NCBI RefSeq assembly: GCF_008831285.2
Contig: NC_045148.1
Span: 15,540,802 to 15,604,801, forward strand
Source: Nymphaea colorata
Lineage: Eukaryota; Streptophyta; Magnoliopsida; Nymphaeales; Nymphaeaceae
DNA length: 64,000 nt
Direction: 5' to 3'
Shown piece by piece: positions 22,006 to 35,092 of the stretch; position 1 is the first letter of the stretch, and each line of letters opens with the position of its first letter. The translations under genes and the position numbers were made by a program. The notes under the pieces were generated by a model that saw only the letters and a list, made by a program, of their open reading frames with translations, made no database searches and was not told the origin of the DNA.

Positions 22006-25000
22006 CTAAAATCCAAGGACCTTGTGTCCCAAATTCATCAGTCTATCCAAAGCATCAGGGTGGAACTTCCTAGCAAACAGGTAGCAGACAGATGTCAATT
22101 CCCCATTATAAATGCACTGGCTTCCACCTCTCAGTCTCTTCATCAAGTCAGCGGTCACGTCCCACCGCTTAAACGTGGCTGGGTGAGCCTTGTCCGCAGA
22201 CCAGTCCACATAGGTCACGCTCCTGTTCGAATTCCAGGCCCCGAACTCTATGTTCACCATCGTCGGAATGTAATGCTCGTCCGGGCAACGATGCCGGCGT
22301 CCCTTGATCTTAACAAACTCCCTGAAATACTTCCTGTCTCCGACGATCTCCACGGCGAGCTTCCGATCCATCTCGAACCACTGCGACCCTTTTCGCCATT
22401 GCCGGCGCTTGATGACGGGGTACATTCGATCGCTGTACCGGCTGCGGCCGGACAGACTCGGATCATCGTATATCTCAACAAAGGACTGGCTCGAGTTGAT
22501 GAGGTAGTCGTAGACGACGAAGAACGGGAAGATGGGGATGCACGACTCGGACACGAGCACGAACCTCTGGTTCGAGAAGTCGAGCAGCGCGTTCGCGAGT
22601 AGGCGGCGCTCCGCTTCTACCATGTTGAGATTTCCCCACGTTACTTTCTGCGTCGCCACATGAAATTGATCTCAATCAAGACCGACCACTGGGGAAGAGG
22701 TCGAGTCACAATAGTGTTATCATGTGAAAATCGAATTTTAATGCCTAAGAAAAAAAAAATTGGCAGCGTAAATGTGACTTAAATGGTCCGGAACCCAAAA
22801 TCTGGCGTGTAAATTATCTCATTAAATCTTATAACTAGGACTTTATAATACAAACCCAACGATTCAAAATTTGTGAAATTTTGTGCAAGTTATAAAATGC
22901 TCTTTTGTACGTTGAAAGAATCATTAATTGGTGTGCTTTTTTTTCATGTTATTAGTGTTTGTTTATTACTACATGATTGAAATGTTTCATGACCTCATAT
23001 TGTCAATTTGATTCTTTCAGGCGTACGGTTTCCACATGCACTAGACACATCAATCCTAAACCCTTGGAGGGTTTCGATCCTTTTTTTTTTAAGAACCGTG
23101 TGGTAGTAGAAACACGATTGTATCAATCTACCAAAAAGATTAAATTAGACACATAAAATACTAAAACGATAAAATACTAAAACTATCGTTTTAGTATAAA
23201 CACTTTGTAAGTATTGTATCAATCTACCAAGAAGATTAAATTAGACACCTAAAATACTAAAACTATCGTTTCATCATGAACATACTTTAAAAAGATAAAT
23301 TCATCAAACACCTATAAAAGCGTTCTTAGAAGTCATGTCGAAGTGAAATGAAAAGAAAGACGTGCATCCAATTGAGAGGGATGATTACATATGCATGATC
23401 ATGGAGAGCATGTAGCATTTAGCAGAATGGGGTGCCAGACACCAAACATGGTCTACATTTCTTGGGACCTCATCTTTTAAAAGGCAAGTAAACCTTATTT
23501 ACGTGCCAAAACGTGGGGATATATACCATCAATATAATATGTTTTCATACTTTTGAAGGTCTAACTCTGTTAGATGGACAACTGAAGCAGATATAGGCAG
23601 AGCCAGGATTTTTTTCAGGAACGAGCTAAATAGGGGCAGCGTTTTGTGGGTTGGATTTGGGTAGGGCCATACTTGTGCGTTGGGTTCCTCGTGTGACGCA
23701 TGTCTCCTATCACCAAGTCCTATCACCGTTAGTGACCCTTAATAAATCTTTCCGAGCACCCAATTACTTCATTAAAGTCCTAGAACAGGAATAAAGCATT
23801 GCAGCAATTGGTGTTTTTTCATGTTACCTCACAAGGGAGCCCAAGCGTCACGAATACGAAAGGATCATGATCAAAGAAGTGATGCCTAGGTTTTTATGAG
23901 CCACATATACTTAGGTCACGACAAATTATTGATGAACAAGATAAGTACCTCCTTGTCCCATTTAAATTATTTAATGTGTTACTTTGTCGTATACCTATGC
24001 TCATCGAAAAAAGCCTATTTAATATATAAATTTTCGTAAAGTAATCAACGACAATTGCATCTTGTAATTTGCAACCAGTAATATATATATATATATATAT
24101 ATATATATTGCTACCACTGTATCTTGAATGACTCCTTTTTATTTTGTATCGTGTCTGGTACCTAAAAACAGTGATCAAATAATTCGTTGCAAATGCACTT
24201 TCGTGATAGTTTTTTCAGCACATAATAAAAAATAATCATCTTGATAACCAGCCCTCTAATATACACCGTCTGATCTAATGGACAATTAAAGAAAGAAAAA
24301 AAACATGATGGACATTTTCGTTATCTAAAGTTTATACATTAATTTTTTCTCAACGATCAATTTGACAGCTTTGATTAGATGGTTAGGTTTGTCTGTAATA
24401 CTACAGCAGAAATAAAAGAATTTCTTTCCGTGGTTTTCAAGAAACTATGGTACGTACCTTGCTTGGTATTCTTCTTCCATGGAAAACCGATTGCTGAGAG
24501 GCTGATCCATTGTAGGAGGGTCTGGTATGAATATAAATTGAGTACTTACCATCATTTCCCTTGAAGAATCTCTCCCACAGAGGTGCTAAGGGAAGAGGTC
24601 CCCTTGTCAAGAAGAGGAAGGCAACCTTGGGGACCCTCTTAAATGGATACTCTTCCACCTTGGGAACCATGGACGCCCTCCACAAAAGTTGCTCATCACT
24701 CATTCCATGCATCACAGAAGGAGGCCGTATCCATTCCCTGAGTTCACCTGCGCCCACTTCTGTGTTCATGCTATCCGAATGCCTCGAAGAATTCGTGTGC
24801 TCTGAATCATTAACACAGGCAGTGTGATCAAGTCTGGTTCGAGAAGATCTGCACTGTTGTTCATCTAACGAGGGCTGTGATCTTGTGGCGCTGCAATTGG
24901 GTCTGCTAATTGTTACGTTACAAACATGACAGGGAGGAGAACGTGAAGAGTTTTTGCCGTGAATCTGATCGCAGAGGGGGGGATTATTTGCAGAAACGTT

Positions 25001-25204
25001 GAGAGGAAATAGGTTAGAAGCTGTTACTGCTCGATTCAAAATGGGAAGGTAGGTAGGGATCTGAAAGCTGGCAAGGACACCAAGAGTGATGCCAAAGGCG
25101 AAGAGAACAAAGTGGGGGATGAGATTAGACGGGTAGCACCTGAATTTCAAGAAATGAATCGGCTCACCCGCCCGAGGATGTTGCTGATCAAGCTTCCGCT
25201 CCAT
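22006..25204 (-). CDS. GT14/DUF266 glycosyltransferase, tandem copy A
   Basis: Exon 1 is 25204-24458 and exon 2 is 22647-22006 on the reverse strand. They join in phase 0 (donor AAG|GTACGT, acceptor ACGCAG) across a 1810-bp intron containing an AT microsatellite, giving 462 aa. It is a type II membrane protein: short N-terminal tail, one span at about 29-48, then a long stem. The stem (about 55-170) is Cys/Ser/Asn-rich with several N-glycosylation sequons and is the longest of the four copies. The core-2/I-branching (PF02485) domain starts at [16 protein letters not shown]. It continues with [40 protein letters not shown] and PDEHY, the last holding the glutamate that corresponds to the catalytic base of C2GnT. 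Plant members are Golgi enzymes linked to wall or glycoprotein glycans; the acceptor is unknown. Confidence 0.9.
23595..23690. repeat. hAT-MITE fragment in intron of copy A
   Basis: GGCAGAGCCAGGATTTTTTT followed by CAGGAACGAGCT and GGATTTGGGTAGGG matches the left half of the 18146-18338 MITE. No right end or target duplication is visible. Confidence 0.55.
24081..24108. repeat. (AT)n microsatellite
   Basis: Uninterrupted AT run within the intron of glycosyltransferase copy A. Confidence 0.9.
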
Positions 25205-26603
25205 GGTCAGTGTGCTGGTTTCCGGTGCAACTCAAGCTTCTACTTCATCTGGTTGGTGGTGCAGTTCCATAGTCTGAAGACGACAAGTTGGAATATTTTA
25301 GTAGCAGGGAAAGGAAGACCAGGCCAATTCATTTATTCTACTTGGAAATTAAACAGCTCAGGAGATCTGGTCGTCGTGAAGGCATCACCTTTGCGTATCA
25401 TTCCAACAACATACCTGCGCTTGGCAAAATTGAGAGCCATAGAAACAGAGATTACAAGGCGTGGACCGCAAAGCGACTAAATAAAATCTGTGAACATTTT
25501 TTACAGGGTCACGGTATTTCTGTTCAAATTAATCTTTTGTAAATTTTATTTTATCAAAATCTGGTGGCTCCGCTCTCGGAAGTGTATATCTCATGTGCAG
25601 AAGTATAGATCATATATGACGTTCATTACAGGACCTTGATGGGAAAGTTAGTAGTTATTTTTCTTTCTTGTGAGGGCCAACCAAAGGCTTATTCAAATAA
25701 AATATGCAGTTTTTGATAGGGACCAATTAAATTGACCTTTTTGAAAATTTTAACACGTAAAAATTTTATTTTTCAAAATCTTAGGGGCCGGACCCGCAGG
25801 CATAACGTCAGCGCAATAACAAAATATTAGGGACTTAGGGGAGGCCTGAAATCAAATCCATGGGCATCTATAAGAGGCTCATGCATTGCTCAGCAATCTC
25901 ATTCATAACTTGTCAAAGGAGATAAAGAATGCAGGAAGATAACATTGTTTGTGGTCATCCTTCTTCCAGGAAGCTCAGCTGAAGTTGAAAGTGTCAAATA
26001 TGGCGGAAAGTCCTTTGTTGTTAGACTTAAAAGGTAAGAAATGGCCCCTTGATATGGTCATATGCGAAGGGGACGAGTGCCACGCGCGGATGGTAGAACG
26101 AGTTGCGTGCACGCAATAATTATACACCAAAAGGATTTGAAGGTATTGCAAACATTTTTGAAGAGAAATAAATGGTTTGGGAATTCTGCTTTTTATTTTT
26201 TTCAATGTTTAAAGCTAGATCCAACCCGTTTAGGTTGAATTTGCCCAAGTCTACATTTAATTACAGAGGAAAACAAGCAAATAATTGGTCACCATATCCT
26301 TTGTTACATAACATACGCAACGCGTTCATTTATGCCTTAATCTGTGGAATTCAACTCCATTAATCAGATTCGAAAAAGGATAATCCAGCCATTTCTTTTG
26401 AAGAGTGATTCATAATCCACTTATATATTGGGAAGAATAGATAAACAGAGTTACCAAACTCATAACATGCACAAGACGGGACACAAAGAACAGAACAGAA
26501 CAAACACAACGATCGATCCAGCACGAACGACTGAATCATTCAAGTTGATGACCGCCGTTCGCAACTTGATGTTGCTCTCTCTCTCCCCCTCTTTCTCAAC
26601 TTT
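25205..26603. other. Spacer between glycosyltransferase copies A and B
   Basis: Upstream region of copy A and downstream region of copy B. Short frames only. GGTGGCTCCGCTCTCG near 25562 resembles a hAT terminal sequence in reverse orientation. Confidence 0.45.
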
Positions 26604-29232
26604 CTAGAATCCTAAGGCTTGGGATGCCATGTCTAGTAATGTATCTAATGAATCAGGGAAAAATTTTCTAGCAAACAGGGTGCAAAGAGATGTCTCATGC
26701 CCATTATACACGCACCTATTTCCATGCCTCATTTTCCACAGCAAGTCGTATGTGATATCTAGCCTACCAAAGCCAGCTGGGTGAGGCCCACCCTTAGACC
26801 AATCGACATACGTTAAGCTCCTATTGGCGCCCCACGGGCCGAACCTTATGTTCATGAGAGTGGGAAAATAGTGCTCATCAGGAACTGGAACCGGGAACTT
26901 GTCAAACAGAGGAAAGTAAGTATTATCTGAAACTATCTCCACTGCAATTCTTCTATCCACCTCGAACCACGCCAGCCCTTTCCTCCATTGCCCGAGTCTG
27001 ATGAGAGGAGCCATGCGACTATCGTATCGGCCCCGGCCGAAAGGCCGTGGATCATCATATACATCTACAAAAGACTGCGTGGAGTTGATGAGGTAGTCGT
27101 AGATGGTGGTGAAGGGGAAGAGGGGGATGCAAGATTCTGACAAGATCATGAACCTCTGGTTCGATGGATCGAGCAGCGCATTTGCGAGAAGCCGGCGCTC
27201 AGCTTGCACTAGGCTAATATGTCCCCATTTAACTTCCTGCTCCATCAGCAAAAGAATTCTGTTAGCAATGTTCATGCATTTGGGTGGCACATAAATATAT
27301 TCGGCTGCACAAGTTAGTGCTGCTATCAAAAGATAGCCACATACAGATGCATAATACAATCACTAATTGAAAGTATCCATGTAATTTAGGCCCTGTATGC
27401 TTATATTTTGGTTGGATGCAGGTGTTCAACATAGTGAAACTATGGTCGTCCAGTTTTCTTGATTTCTTTCAATTTCTGTCGTAATGTTCACGGAGGTGAT
27501 AAGATAAGGTTATTAACATCTTTGTATATATAAAGAGCAATCCCCAAGTAAGAGGACATTGGCCTGGCTACTGTATTTGAAAAGGATGTTCTAGATCACA
27601 TGCCATGGTTGAAGGCAGAAGAGGGGTGCATGTCTTGTTGACCAGATGCTACCAAGTATAAAATATGTAGGACGTGTCATTTATATGCCTCAAGGCATGG
27701 CTGGGTATAATTTATTGCATGATCTATGCACCTGTTGGCTCATGGGATTATCTTATCTTGACCTTGACCTAGCCAATAACTTACAACAACCAAAAAAACA
27801 AAAAGAATATGCCATGAGGGTGGTTCTCATGCAATTACGTGGGACTCATTTAATTTAGAACAGAGGGGAGTTGATGTGAAAGCCAGTTCGCCATCAAATT
27901 GTAATAACCCTATGAATGATGTGTATACAATATTGGTTGATGATTTGACCATTGATACGTAGTGCATTTTCAACAAAATAGTACAAGTTTTAATTAAAAG
28001 AAATGCAACCTGTAGTATGTTTGGAATCTATGGAAGTTAAAGTACGATTCCCTTTTTTTTTTCTTACTTCTTTATGAAATAGAGATCTTGGCATCTTAAA
28101 TATATCCAAGGTCAGGTTAGATGAAGCAGGGCCAAACATAGAGCATCTGGTAGCTATTAGCTTGTCATTCATTTTCAACACCACTTTCCAAACTTGGTTA
28201 CAGATTTCCAAATTTTGGAAAATTTGCAGGCTCGGATGAAATTCCAAAAGCAAAGAGACAAAAAAAAAAAAAAAGGTCAATCGTCGACATTGTTTCCCTG
28301 TGCTACACGACTTTAGACCATAACTTCAGCGCATCCTTGAAAATACTGTGGTCTTGTTACAAGATCTATCAAGGACAATTTAATCAGAGAAAAGAGCAAC
28401 ATGGTTGAAGCTTCTCTTAATTTGAAAATTCCATGCTTTTAACGAGTTAGTATATATATAACAAGATAGACAAAGAATCCTTGTTCATATTTATTTTACG
28501 TATCTTATAATGTGCTGAACTTTCCCAAGAAAGGGCGAGCTTTCAACAATTTCACGAAATTCTCCAACTATTACAAGATTAATTGTGATCATTCAACAAT
28601 ACCAGTTGCCAAACATGTTGTGAGTAAGTTCATTCCGAGAAATTAAAGTATGAAAAAGAGAGTTTGATTCCTCCACTTACCCTGCTTGGTATTCGTCTTC
28701 CATAAAAGATTGATTGCATTGGCACAGCAACTTTGTAGGAGGGATCGGTGTGGACATAAATCGAGTACTTATCATCATGTCCCTTGAAGAACCTCTCCCA
28801 CAAGGGTGCCAAGGGAAGGGATCCCCTTGTTAGGAAGAGGAAGGCCACCTTGGGGACTCGCCTGTGGGACTGCCTGCTGTGGATCTTCGAAACCATGGCT
28901 GCCCTCCAAAATAACTCATCGTCTTCCATGCCATGATTGACAGTGTGATGCTCTGTATCTCCCTCCGTCTCAGTTCCGGCCTTCTCCCTTGTCGGATTGA
29001 GGCCGGCGGAAGCATTTGCTGCACTCTGAAGTGGAAGGAGGAAGAAGCTGAATCCTGAGGGATTGAATATGGAGAGGTGTCTGCTGATATGGAAGCTGGC
29101 AATGAAACAGAAGGTGATTCCAAGGGCAAAGAGGAGACAGTTGGGGATGAGGTTGGTCGGGTAAAACTGAGACCTAAAGGGATGAATACCAGCTTGGACG
29201 TGTTGGTGATCATCAGGTTTCTTCTTCTCCAT
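26604..29232 (-). CDS. GT14/DUF266 glycosyltransferase, tandem copy B
   Basis: Exon 1 is 29232-28681 and exon 2 is 27236-26604, joined in phase 0 (donor AGG|GTAAGT, acceptor GAGCAG) across a 1444-bp intron, giving 394 aa. N-terminal membrane span at about 28-48, then a short stem without the Cys-rich insert of copy A. Domain landmarks are [64 protein letters not shown] and PDEHYFPT. The conserved glutamate in DEHY is present. The intron falls at the same codon (after IPSR) as in the neighbours, which indicates tandem duplication of a two-exon ancestor. Predicted type II Golgi enzyme; acceptor unknown. Confidence 0.9.
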
Positions 29233-29680
29233 AACAATGGCGACTCTGTTAGAAAGTTCTTTGCTGATGTTTCTACGTCTGACCTTCCCTGTTCAATAAG
29301 GGGCGGGGGGAAGAACCAGGTCTGATGCCATAACAAACGCCTTTCTGAAAATCAATATCCAAAGGACCTTGAATTTAAAACCACAAATTACTAACTCTTG
29401 GAGTGATGTAGTAGCTAGTACCGTTTAATATCTATGGCTGGGTCCAGAGATGAGCATATAAAATGCTCATCGTGCTCGGATGACCTTGTTCTGGATCAAC
29501 AAAATGAATATTGGACCTTCCAACTCATTTTAGTTTTATATTGTTTATGAGAATTTTTCTGTTTGGACCATATTTCCTATAATAGTTTCAAGGAAAGGCC
29601 TCGAAGCAAGCCTTAGAACTTCCTGGTATGAGATTCAGTATCTAGCAACTGTTACTATTTCTAAGGATGGGTCTGATTAA

Positions 29681-29862
29681 TATATTGTCCCGGCCCCGGC
29701 CCACTCTCAAAGCAAGCTTGGGTTCTTAGTCTAACGGATTCCGATGGCGCCCTAGCAATTTTTGTTTGAGACCCAAAAAGGATAGGAACGAAAACAACGA
29801 ACCACTTAACAACCCTGTTTATAAGTCCCATAATATTTTTTCCAATCTAAAATACAAGACTA
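29681..29862. repeat. TRIM-like LTR-related copy (decayed)
   Basis: Order of words GGGTTCTTAGTCTAACGGATTCC, then CCCTAGCAATTTTTGTTTGA, AAAAGGATAGGAAC and TGTTTATAAGTCCC parallels the 190-bp unit at 62336-62525. Ends are eroded. Confidence 0.5.
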
Positions 29863-29954
29863 AATTTTTTAGATGCTCTAATTCGTCTTCTTAAGGCACA
29901 CACATCCAGACTTGTGGAACCCTAGGTTCAAGTGTTGAATCGACTCTGTAACAG

Positions 29955-30118
29955 TATAACAACTCAGTTTACTCCTCATACTTGGCTGGAGCCCCTAGTC
30001 CGATGTATTCCAACTTGCCCCTAGCAGTTTTGGTTTCAAACTAATCAGATCAACCTATTACTTAACAACTCTCTTTATAAGTTCCTTAAGATTTTTCATA
30101 ACTTAGATACATGTCACA
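29955..30118. repeat. TRIM-like LTR-related copy
   Basis: Begins TATAACAACTCAG and ends ATGTCACA, close to the TATAACAACCCG..TGTTACA ends of the unit at 62336-62525. Shares CCCCTAGCAGTTTTGGTTTC and CTCTTTATAAG in the same order. No matching target duplication. Confidence 0.5.
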
Positions 30119-31312
30119 ACTAAAAATAAATAAAGAAATAAAGAAAGAAGGGGCCTCAGTTGTCTGAGGTGTGTGTGCTTATGATGCTCCTCTCAATGGG
30201 GCTAGGTGCTGGGGCTCCAACCGTGGTTCTGATTTCCGTTGTATTTGATTTAGTCTAATAACAGAGAGGAAAAATGAAGGGAAGTCCCTGTGATTATTAA
30301 TCGCTACCCTGTCCACATTTCTTTTATACAATCCATATATTTGTTTAAAAGGTTCGAAATACCAATAGCTGTACAAAGTAGAGGATGGCCTCCTCCTCTG
30401 GACTGCCAACGAAACCAATGTTGTAGCCAATTTCTTTTGTATTAAGATGACAAATGCTTCTTCTTCGAAAAATAAGAAAACCCTTTTCATTAATGGAAAA
30501 GGAAAACCGTAGTGCTTGGTGTTCGTGAATTTGCATAAACTGAACTCTCTCCCATGCGACAGCTTCTTTCTTAGCTTGATGCAAATGTCAAAGGAAGTTA
30601 TGATGCCAACTATAATCATGCTGTAGATGAGGGTACAACAGAAGGATATCAATCTCACCACAATTCGTGAGATTCTTCACAATAGCAAGTGTGATGTTGT
30701 AGATAGGTGACGTTCACAATAAGAACAGACAAAATCAAGATCGGTTAAAAGAGCAAATAGGAAACAAGACCCGGTTGGTGATCACTTGAGCAACAGTTAA
30801 AAGGAGAGCTGTTACAAGGAAGGCACAATCACCAAGATGAATTCAAATTATAATGTAACTGAAAGCAATAAAGCTGGACATTCGAATTTGAATTCTTCCC
30901 TTGTAAAAGATGTAGTTTTAACGAACCTCTATATGTTTCGGTGGCTATCCTCTTTTAAGTCTTAACTAAATTTCCCTATTCCATTTAGTTTTCTAAACTT
31001 AATAGCAAAAAACTGGTGAAATTTTTCTGCACAATGAGGATTGAGACCGCAGAATAAATGAGCCTGATCATGAGAAGAAGTTTCATTTTTCTATTAAAAA
31101 ATAAATTGATGCATGGCTGTTCAAGTCATCGCTTCGCGTAGTTGTGAAGGTACTTCATTTCGATCAATTATATCGAATACATTTTCCTAAAAAGAAGCTC
31201 ATCTACGGAACTAGTTTCGTGTATGTGCAACTAAGCTGCGTTTCAAGCAAAATATATTTGCTGCAATCCCACTGAACATCAACACAATATGACATGATTC
31301 TCTCTCTCTCTC

Positions 31313-33344
31313 TTAAAATCCTACAGCGTCACGCCCCCATTTGAGCAACACATCTAACGCATCAGGAACAAACTTCCTAGCAAATAAGTTGCAGAGAGTA
31401 GTCTCCTTCCCATTGTACTTGCACCCATTTCCTCCCCTCATTTTCCCCAACAACTCCAGTGTGAGATTTGACTTGCCAAATCTATTTGGGTAAACAGGGC
31501 CGTGCCAATCCACATATGTCAAGCTCCTGTTTGCACACCAAGCCCCGAATTTCATGTATACAAGCGTTTGAAAGTAGTGCTCATCAGAACAGCAGATGCT
31601 TCCAAACAGAGGAAGGTAGGTCTGGTCTGAGATCATCCCCACCGCTGTTTTCCTGTTCACCTGAAACCACAAGGACCCTTTTCGCCATTGATCGATTTTG
31701 ATGTGCGGCACCATGTGATCCTTGTACCTTATCCTCGAATTGGCACTCGGTTCTTCTATATCTAGGAACGACAAGTTGGATTTCATGAGGTAGTCATATA
31801 CTGTGCTGAAGGGGACCAGAGGGACGCAAGCTTCTGACAGAATCACGAACCATTCGTTCGAGAAATCGAGCAGTGCATTCGCGAGGAGGCGCCGCTCTGC
31901 ATGTACCACGCTGATCGCTCCCCACCTCACATCCTGCCTCAGATCAGAAACAAGTGTTTGAATAAAACTGAAATAATTATGTCCTTGGTTGATAGCTGAG
32001 AACTAATTAAAAGAAAATAAGATCCAAAGTGGATAATGATCTTTGAGGTTATTTAGAGTAATTCTTCGAGTATTTACCATCTAATATTGCAATTGATGAG
32101 AGCAAAACTCTCTTAAATAGAGAGCCCTGAAGATCAGTGGATGTCTGGCAACACAAACTGAAACTACTCTATAGCATTATCTACTGCTTCTCTATCTGAT
32201 AAGAAGTTTTGAGCTTTAGGACATCGCTTTCATTTTCCCCTTAATTTTCACGGTTCATGTTTGAAGGCAAAATCCTTAGCTTCCTATAGTCTGCAGTATG
32301 CACCTCTCTGATGAAATCAATGCCGCAAGACTGTTGACAGCCTTAAATTGCTAGGAACCAGCTATATAAATTCAGGGTCCCAGCACTCTTTCGTCGGTAA
32401 TCTCAAAAACGAGTCTTCTGCCTTTGCTTTAGCATTATTTGTCTCAGTTTTGCTAATAACTGCCAAATGGACGATCTCACATTAAAATTTATCAGTATGG
32501 GCCAAATTTTCCACCTTTTTATCTTTTTGACATTGAAAAAATCCTTTTTCTTTGACTGTTGTTCGGCTTAATAGCTTTAACTAACCTGAACTATCAAACA
32601 ATACTATACGCAAACTCTCATTTGGCAGTTGTCAACAAAAGCGAAGCCTGTATTAGGAACATTCACACGTACAAAGACAAGGCTTTGTGACACAAACATG
32701 ACGACTAGGATCAGTATGTATATTATGTGAGTGATCTGCCATATTTGAAGCAATTCCTTCAAAGCTGTTGGCATATCAAAATATGATTTCTTAAAATGAA
32801 GCAACGTGAGGCATGGCAAATCATATATGAATTCTGTAGTTATATTGCACCAAAGTACCTTGCTTGGTATGCGTCTCCCATAAAAGACTGACTGTTCGGG
32901 GACCGATTCATTGTAAGTGGGGTGAGGATGCACGTAGATTGAGAAGTTGCCATCATATCCCTTGAAGAACTTCTCCCACAAGGGCGCGAAGGGAAGGGGT
33001 CCTCTTACCATGAAGAGGAAGGCGATTTTGGGGACTCTTTTGTTGGGGTATTTCTCAATGTTGGGGATCATGGAAGCCTTCCACAGCAATTCTTCATCTG
33101 TCATGTTATGATATGCAGCGCTCGCGCTGGCGCCTTTCTGCTCCTGTAATCTCAAGTTCATGGCCTCTGGATTGAGTATGAAGGTCAGGTTGCCGGAGGC
33201 ATGGAAGCCGGCAATGAGACCGATCGTGATGCCGAAGGCCAAGAGAAGAAAGTGGGAGGAAAGTTGGTAGAAATGAAACTTCAAGAAACTGTGAATTAGC
33301 CCTTGAGCTTCATGATGCTGGTGATCAGGCTTTTTCCTTTCCAT
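31313..33344 (-). CDS. GT14/DUF266 glycosyltransferase, tandem copy C
   Basis: Exon 1 is 33344-32859 and exon 2 is 31933-31313, joined in phase 0 (donor AAG|GTACTT, acceptor GAGGCAG) across a 925-bp intron, giving 368 aa, the shortest of the four. Membrane span at about 30-48, very short stem. Domain landmarks are [35 protein letters not shown] and DEHYFQT. The block that reads [13 protein letters not shown] in its neighbours reads [13 protein letters not shown] here, so three acidic residues are lost (E to Q, D to N, E to G). The catalytic-type glutamate in DEHY is kept. The frame is intact from ATG to stop, so this is a divergent gene rather than an obvious pseudogene; activity or acceptor may have changed. 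Confidence 0.87.
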
Positions 33345-35092
33345 GTTGCTGGCAGCAGCAGTGAACTGGGGATGGTGTTGATCATGGCATTGTAGTCTTC
33401 TTTATAAACAAGGGGAGGAGGGAAGCAGGAACACGGAAGTAGTTTTTCAAATTGTTTTTTTGTTTTCCAAAGTGATTCCAACTGGTGACAGATACTTCAA
33501 ACGCTGCTTATTTCCACCAAATTTTACCAATTAGCTTCAGTTTTCTCCAAAAAAAGGGCAACGGCCATCGAGATATTCTCACCCCATGTAAATGGTATAT
33601 ATATCTTTATCAAAGGGCAATTGGAAAATACTAATAAAAACTCTCATATTCCAATGTCTATTATACTCGTGAATTGGTATAATAATCTAAGGATAAACAT
33701 TAAACTTGTTAATTTCTTGACTGCTGATAATTAAACAAAGCCCTCAGAGGAGGATCAGTCCTTCTACAACACAATCTAAAACCCGAAGGTTGTCGTCATT
33801 TTGAAGAACCCACAAAACGAAGACGTTCTTTTGCAATTTAGTGCAAGCAATATACACAGTTCTCGCCAATGAAGAAACTGGGGAAGTAACGTAGTCTCAC
33901 AACTTAGTTGCAAGCTAAGGAAACATGTATTGTAATCAAGGACTTCATTTAGAAGCCATCTCGATCCTACGAGTCAATGAAAGTTGAAGATGCCAATTGA
34001 AGAAACAGGTTGGAAAGCTCAATTAACTTGCGTCCACTAGCCTTCATCGGCCAGCCAAATCTAAAGCAGTGGCTACGTTTCTCGTATATCGTGTAGCTTT
34101 TACGTTTCTATTGATTCTTTTCGTAAAAATGAAATTAATATATATATATACATATATATATATATAGTTATTGTTGTTATTGATAATCAAATGTTTGATC
34201 CATCATGATGAATAATTAAGAGTAAAACAAGAAGTAAAAAGTAATATTCATTATCAAATATTACTTTATTTTTCATTGTTTTTCTTTCAACCGTCATCAT
34301 AATGGATAAGTGAGCTGAATCACCCGCCATTCACTTTATATATATATATATAGCATGATTGGTTTGGAAAAAATGAAAATTATACCCATTAATTGTCACA
34401 TAAAAATGGCATCATTATGCTTTCAGTCATATTCCCGCGGTTCTCTTTAGCAGATTTGGTGATTCATACAAGATTTTTTTCTTGCATATAATGACTATGT
34501 TGAGATGTGCGAAAATCATGGAAGTTTTTTGTTTTTGTACGTTTAGTTGACAGTTTACAAGGAGAAATGGAGAGACTATTTGCATTAAAAGTCAAGAAAC
34601 AGAAACGCTGAACATCTTTTGACTCTTATTTAAAAAATGAGGTCCACTTTTATTCTTTGTTTAGGCAAACTGGGTGCCAGCTGCGAAAAGTTTTCATAGT
34701 TTTCGTTTTTCAGATTCTTTTCAAATTCATCAAATTTGCAGATAAAGTCACAAATTCACATGATATTCGATTTTGAAGAACTGAGTGATGAACTTCAATA
34801 AAACAAAAAAGGGGGATTTTTCGTTTTTGCTTGCAACAATTTACTATTTGCATCCGTCAGGTTGAGTTTCTATTGTATTTTTCTTCATTTTTATATTTAC
34901 GGATTTGAAGCATTGATGTTTTCATCACCTAATTATCAAATCTATTTAAGATGCTGGTCGCTTTATTTCAAGAAAGTTTAATTTTCTGGACACGTGTCAA
35001 ATCCCCAAGTCACTCTCAACATTCAAATCAGCACTCTGGATGAAAGAACAACGATTTGATTCGGGGTAAGAAAGACATAGATGCAAATAATA
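33345..35092. other. Spacer between copies C and D
   Basis: AT-rich, with interrupted AT microsatellites at about 34138-34166 and 34337-34351. No supported frame. Confidence 0.5.
34138..34166. repeat. (TA)n microsatellite
   Basis: TA run interrupted once by a C, read directly. Confidence 0.85.

Larger units (their letters stand above)
29233..31312. other. Spacer between copies B and C
   Basis: Contains two TRIM-like LTR-related copies (listed separately). A 160-codon reverse frame (30661-30179) has no recognisable domain, and its low-complexity composition argues against a gene. No other supported feature. Confidence 0.45.

Noticed and set aside
21955-22602. 215-codon forward frame over glycosyltransferase copy A exon 2
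   Set aside because: Antisense shadow of the conserved reverse-strand exon.
30179-30661. 160-codon reverse frame between glycosyltransferase copies
   Set aside because: No recognisable domain, signal or neighbouring exon; the composition looks like chance or decayed repeat.
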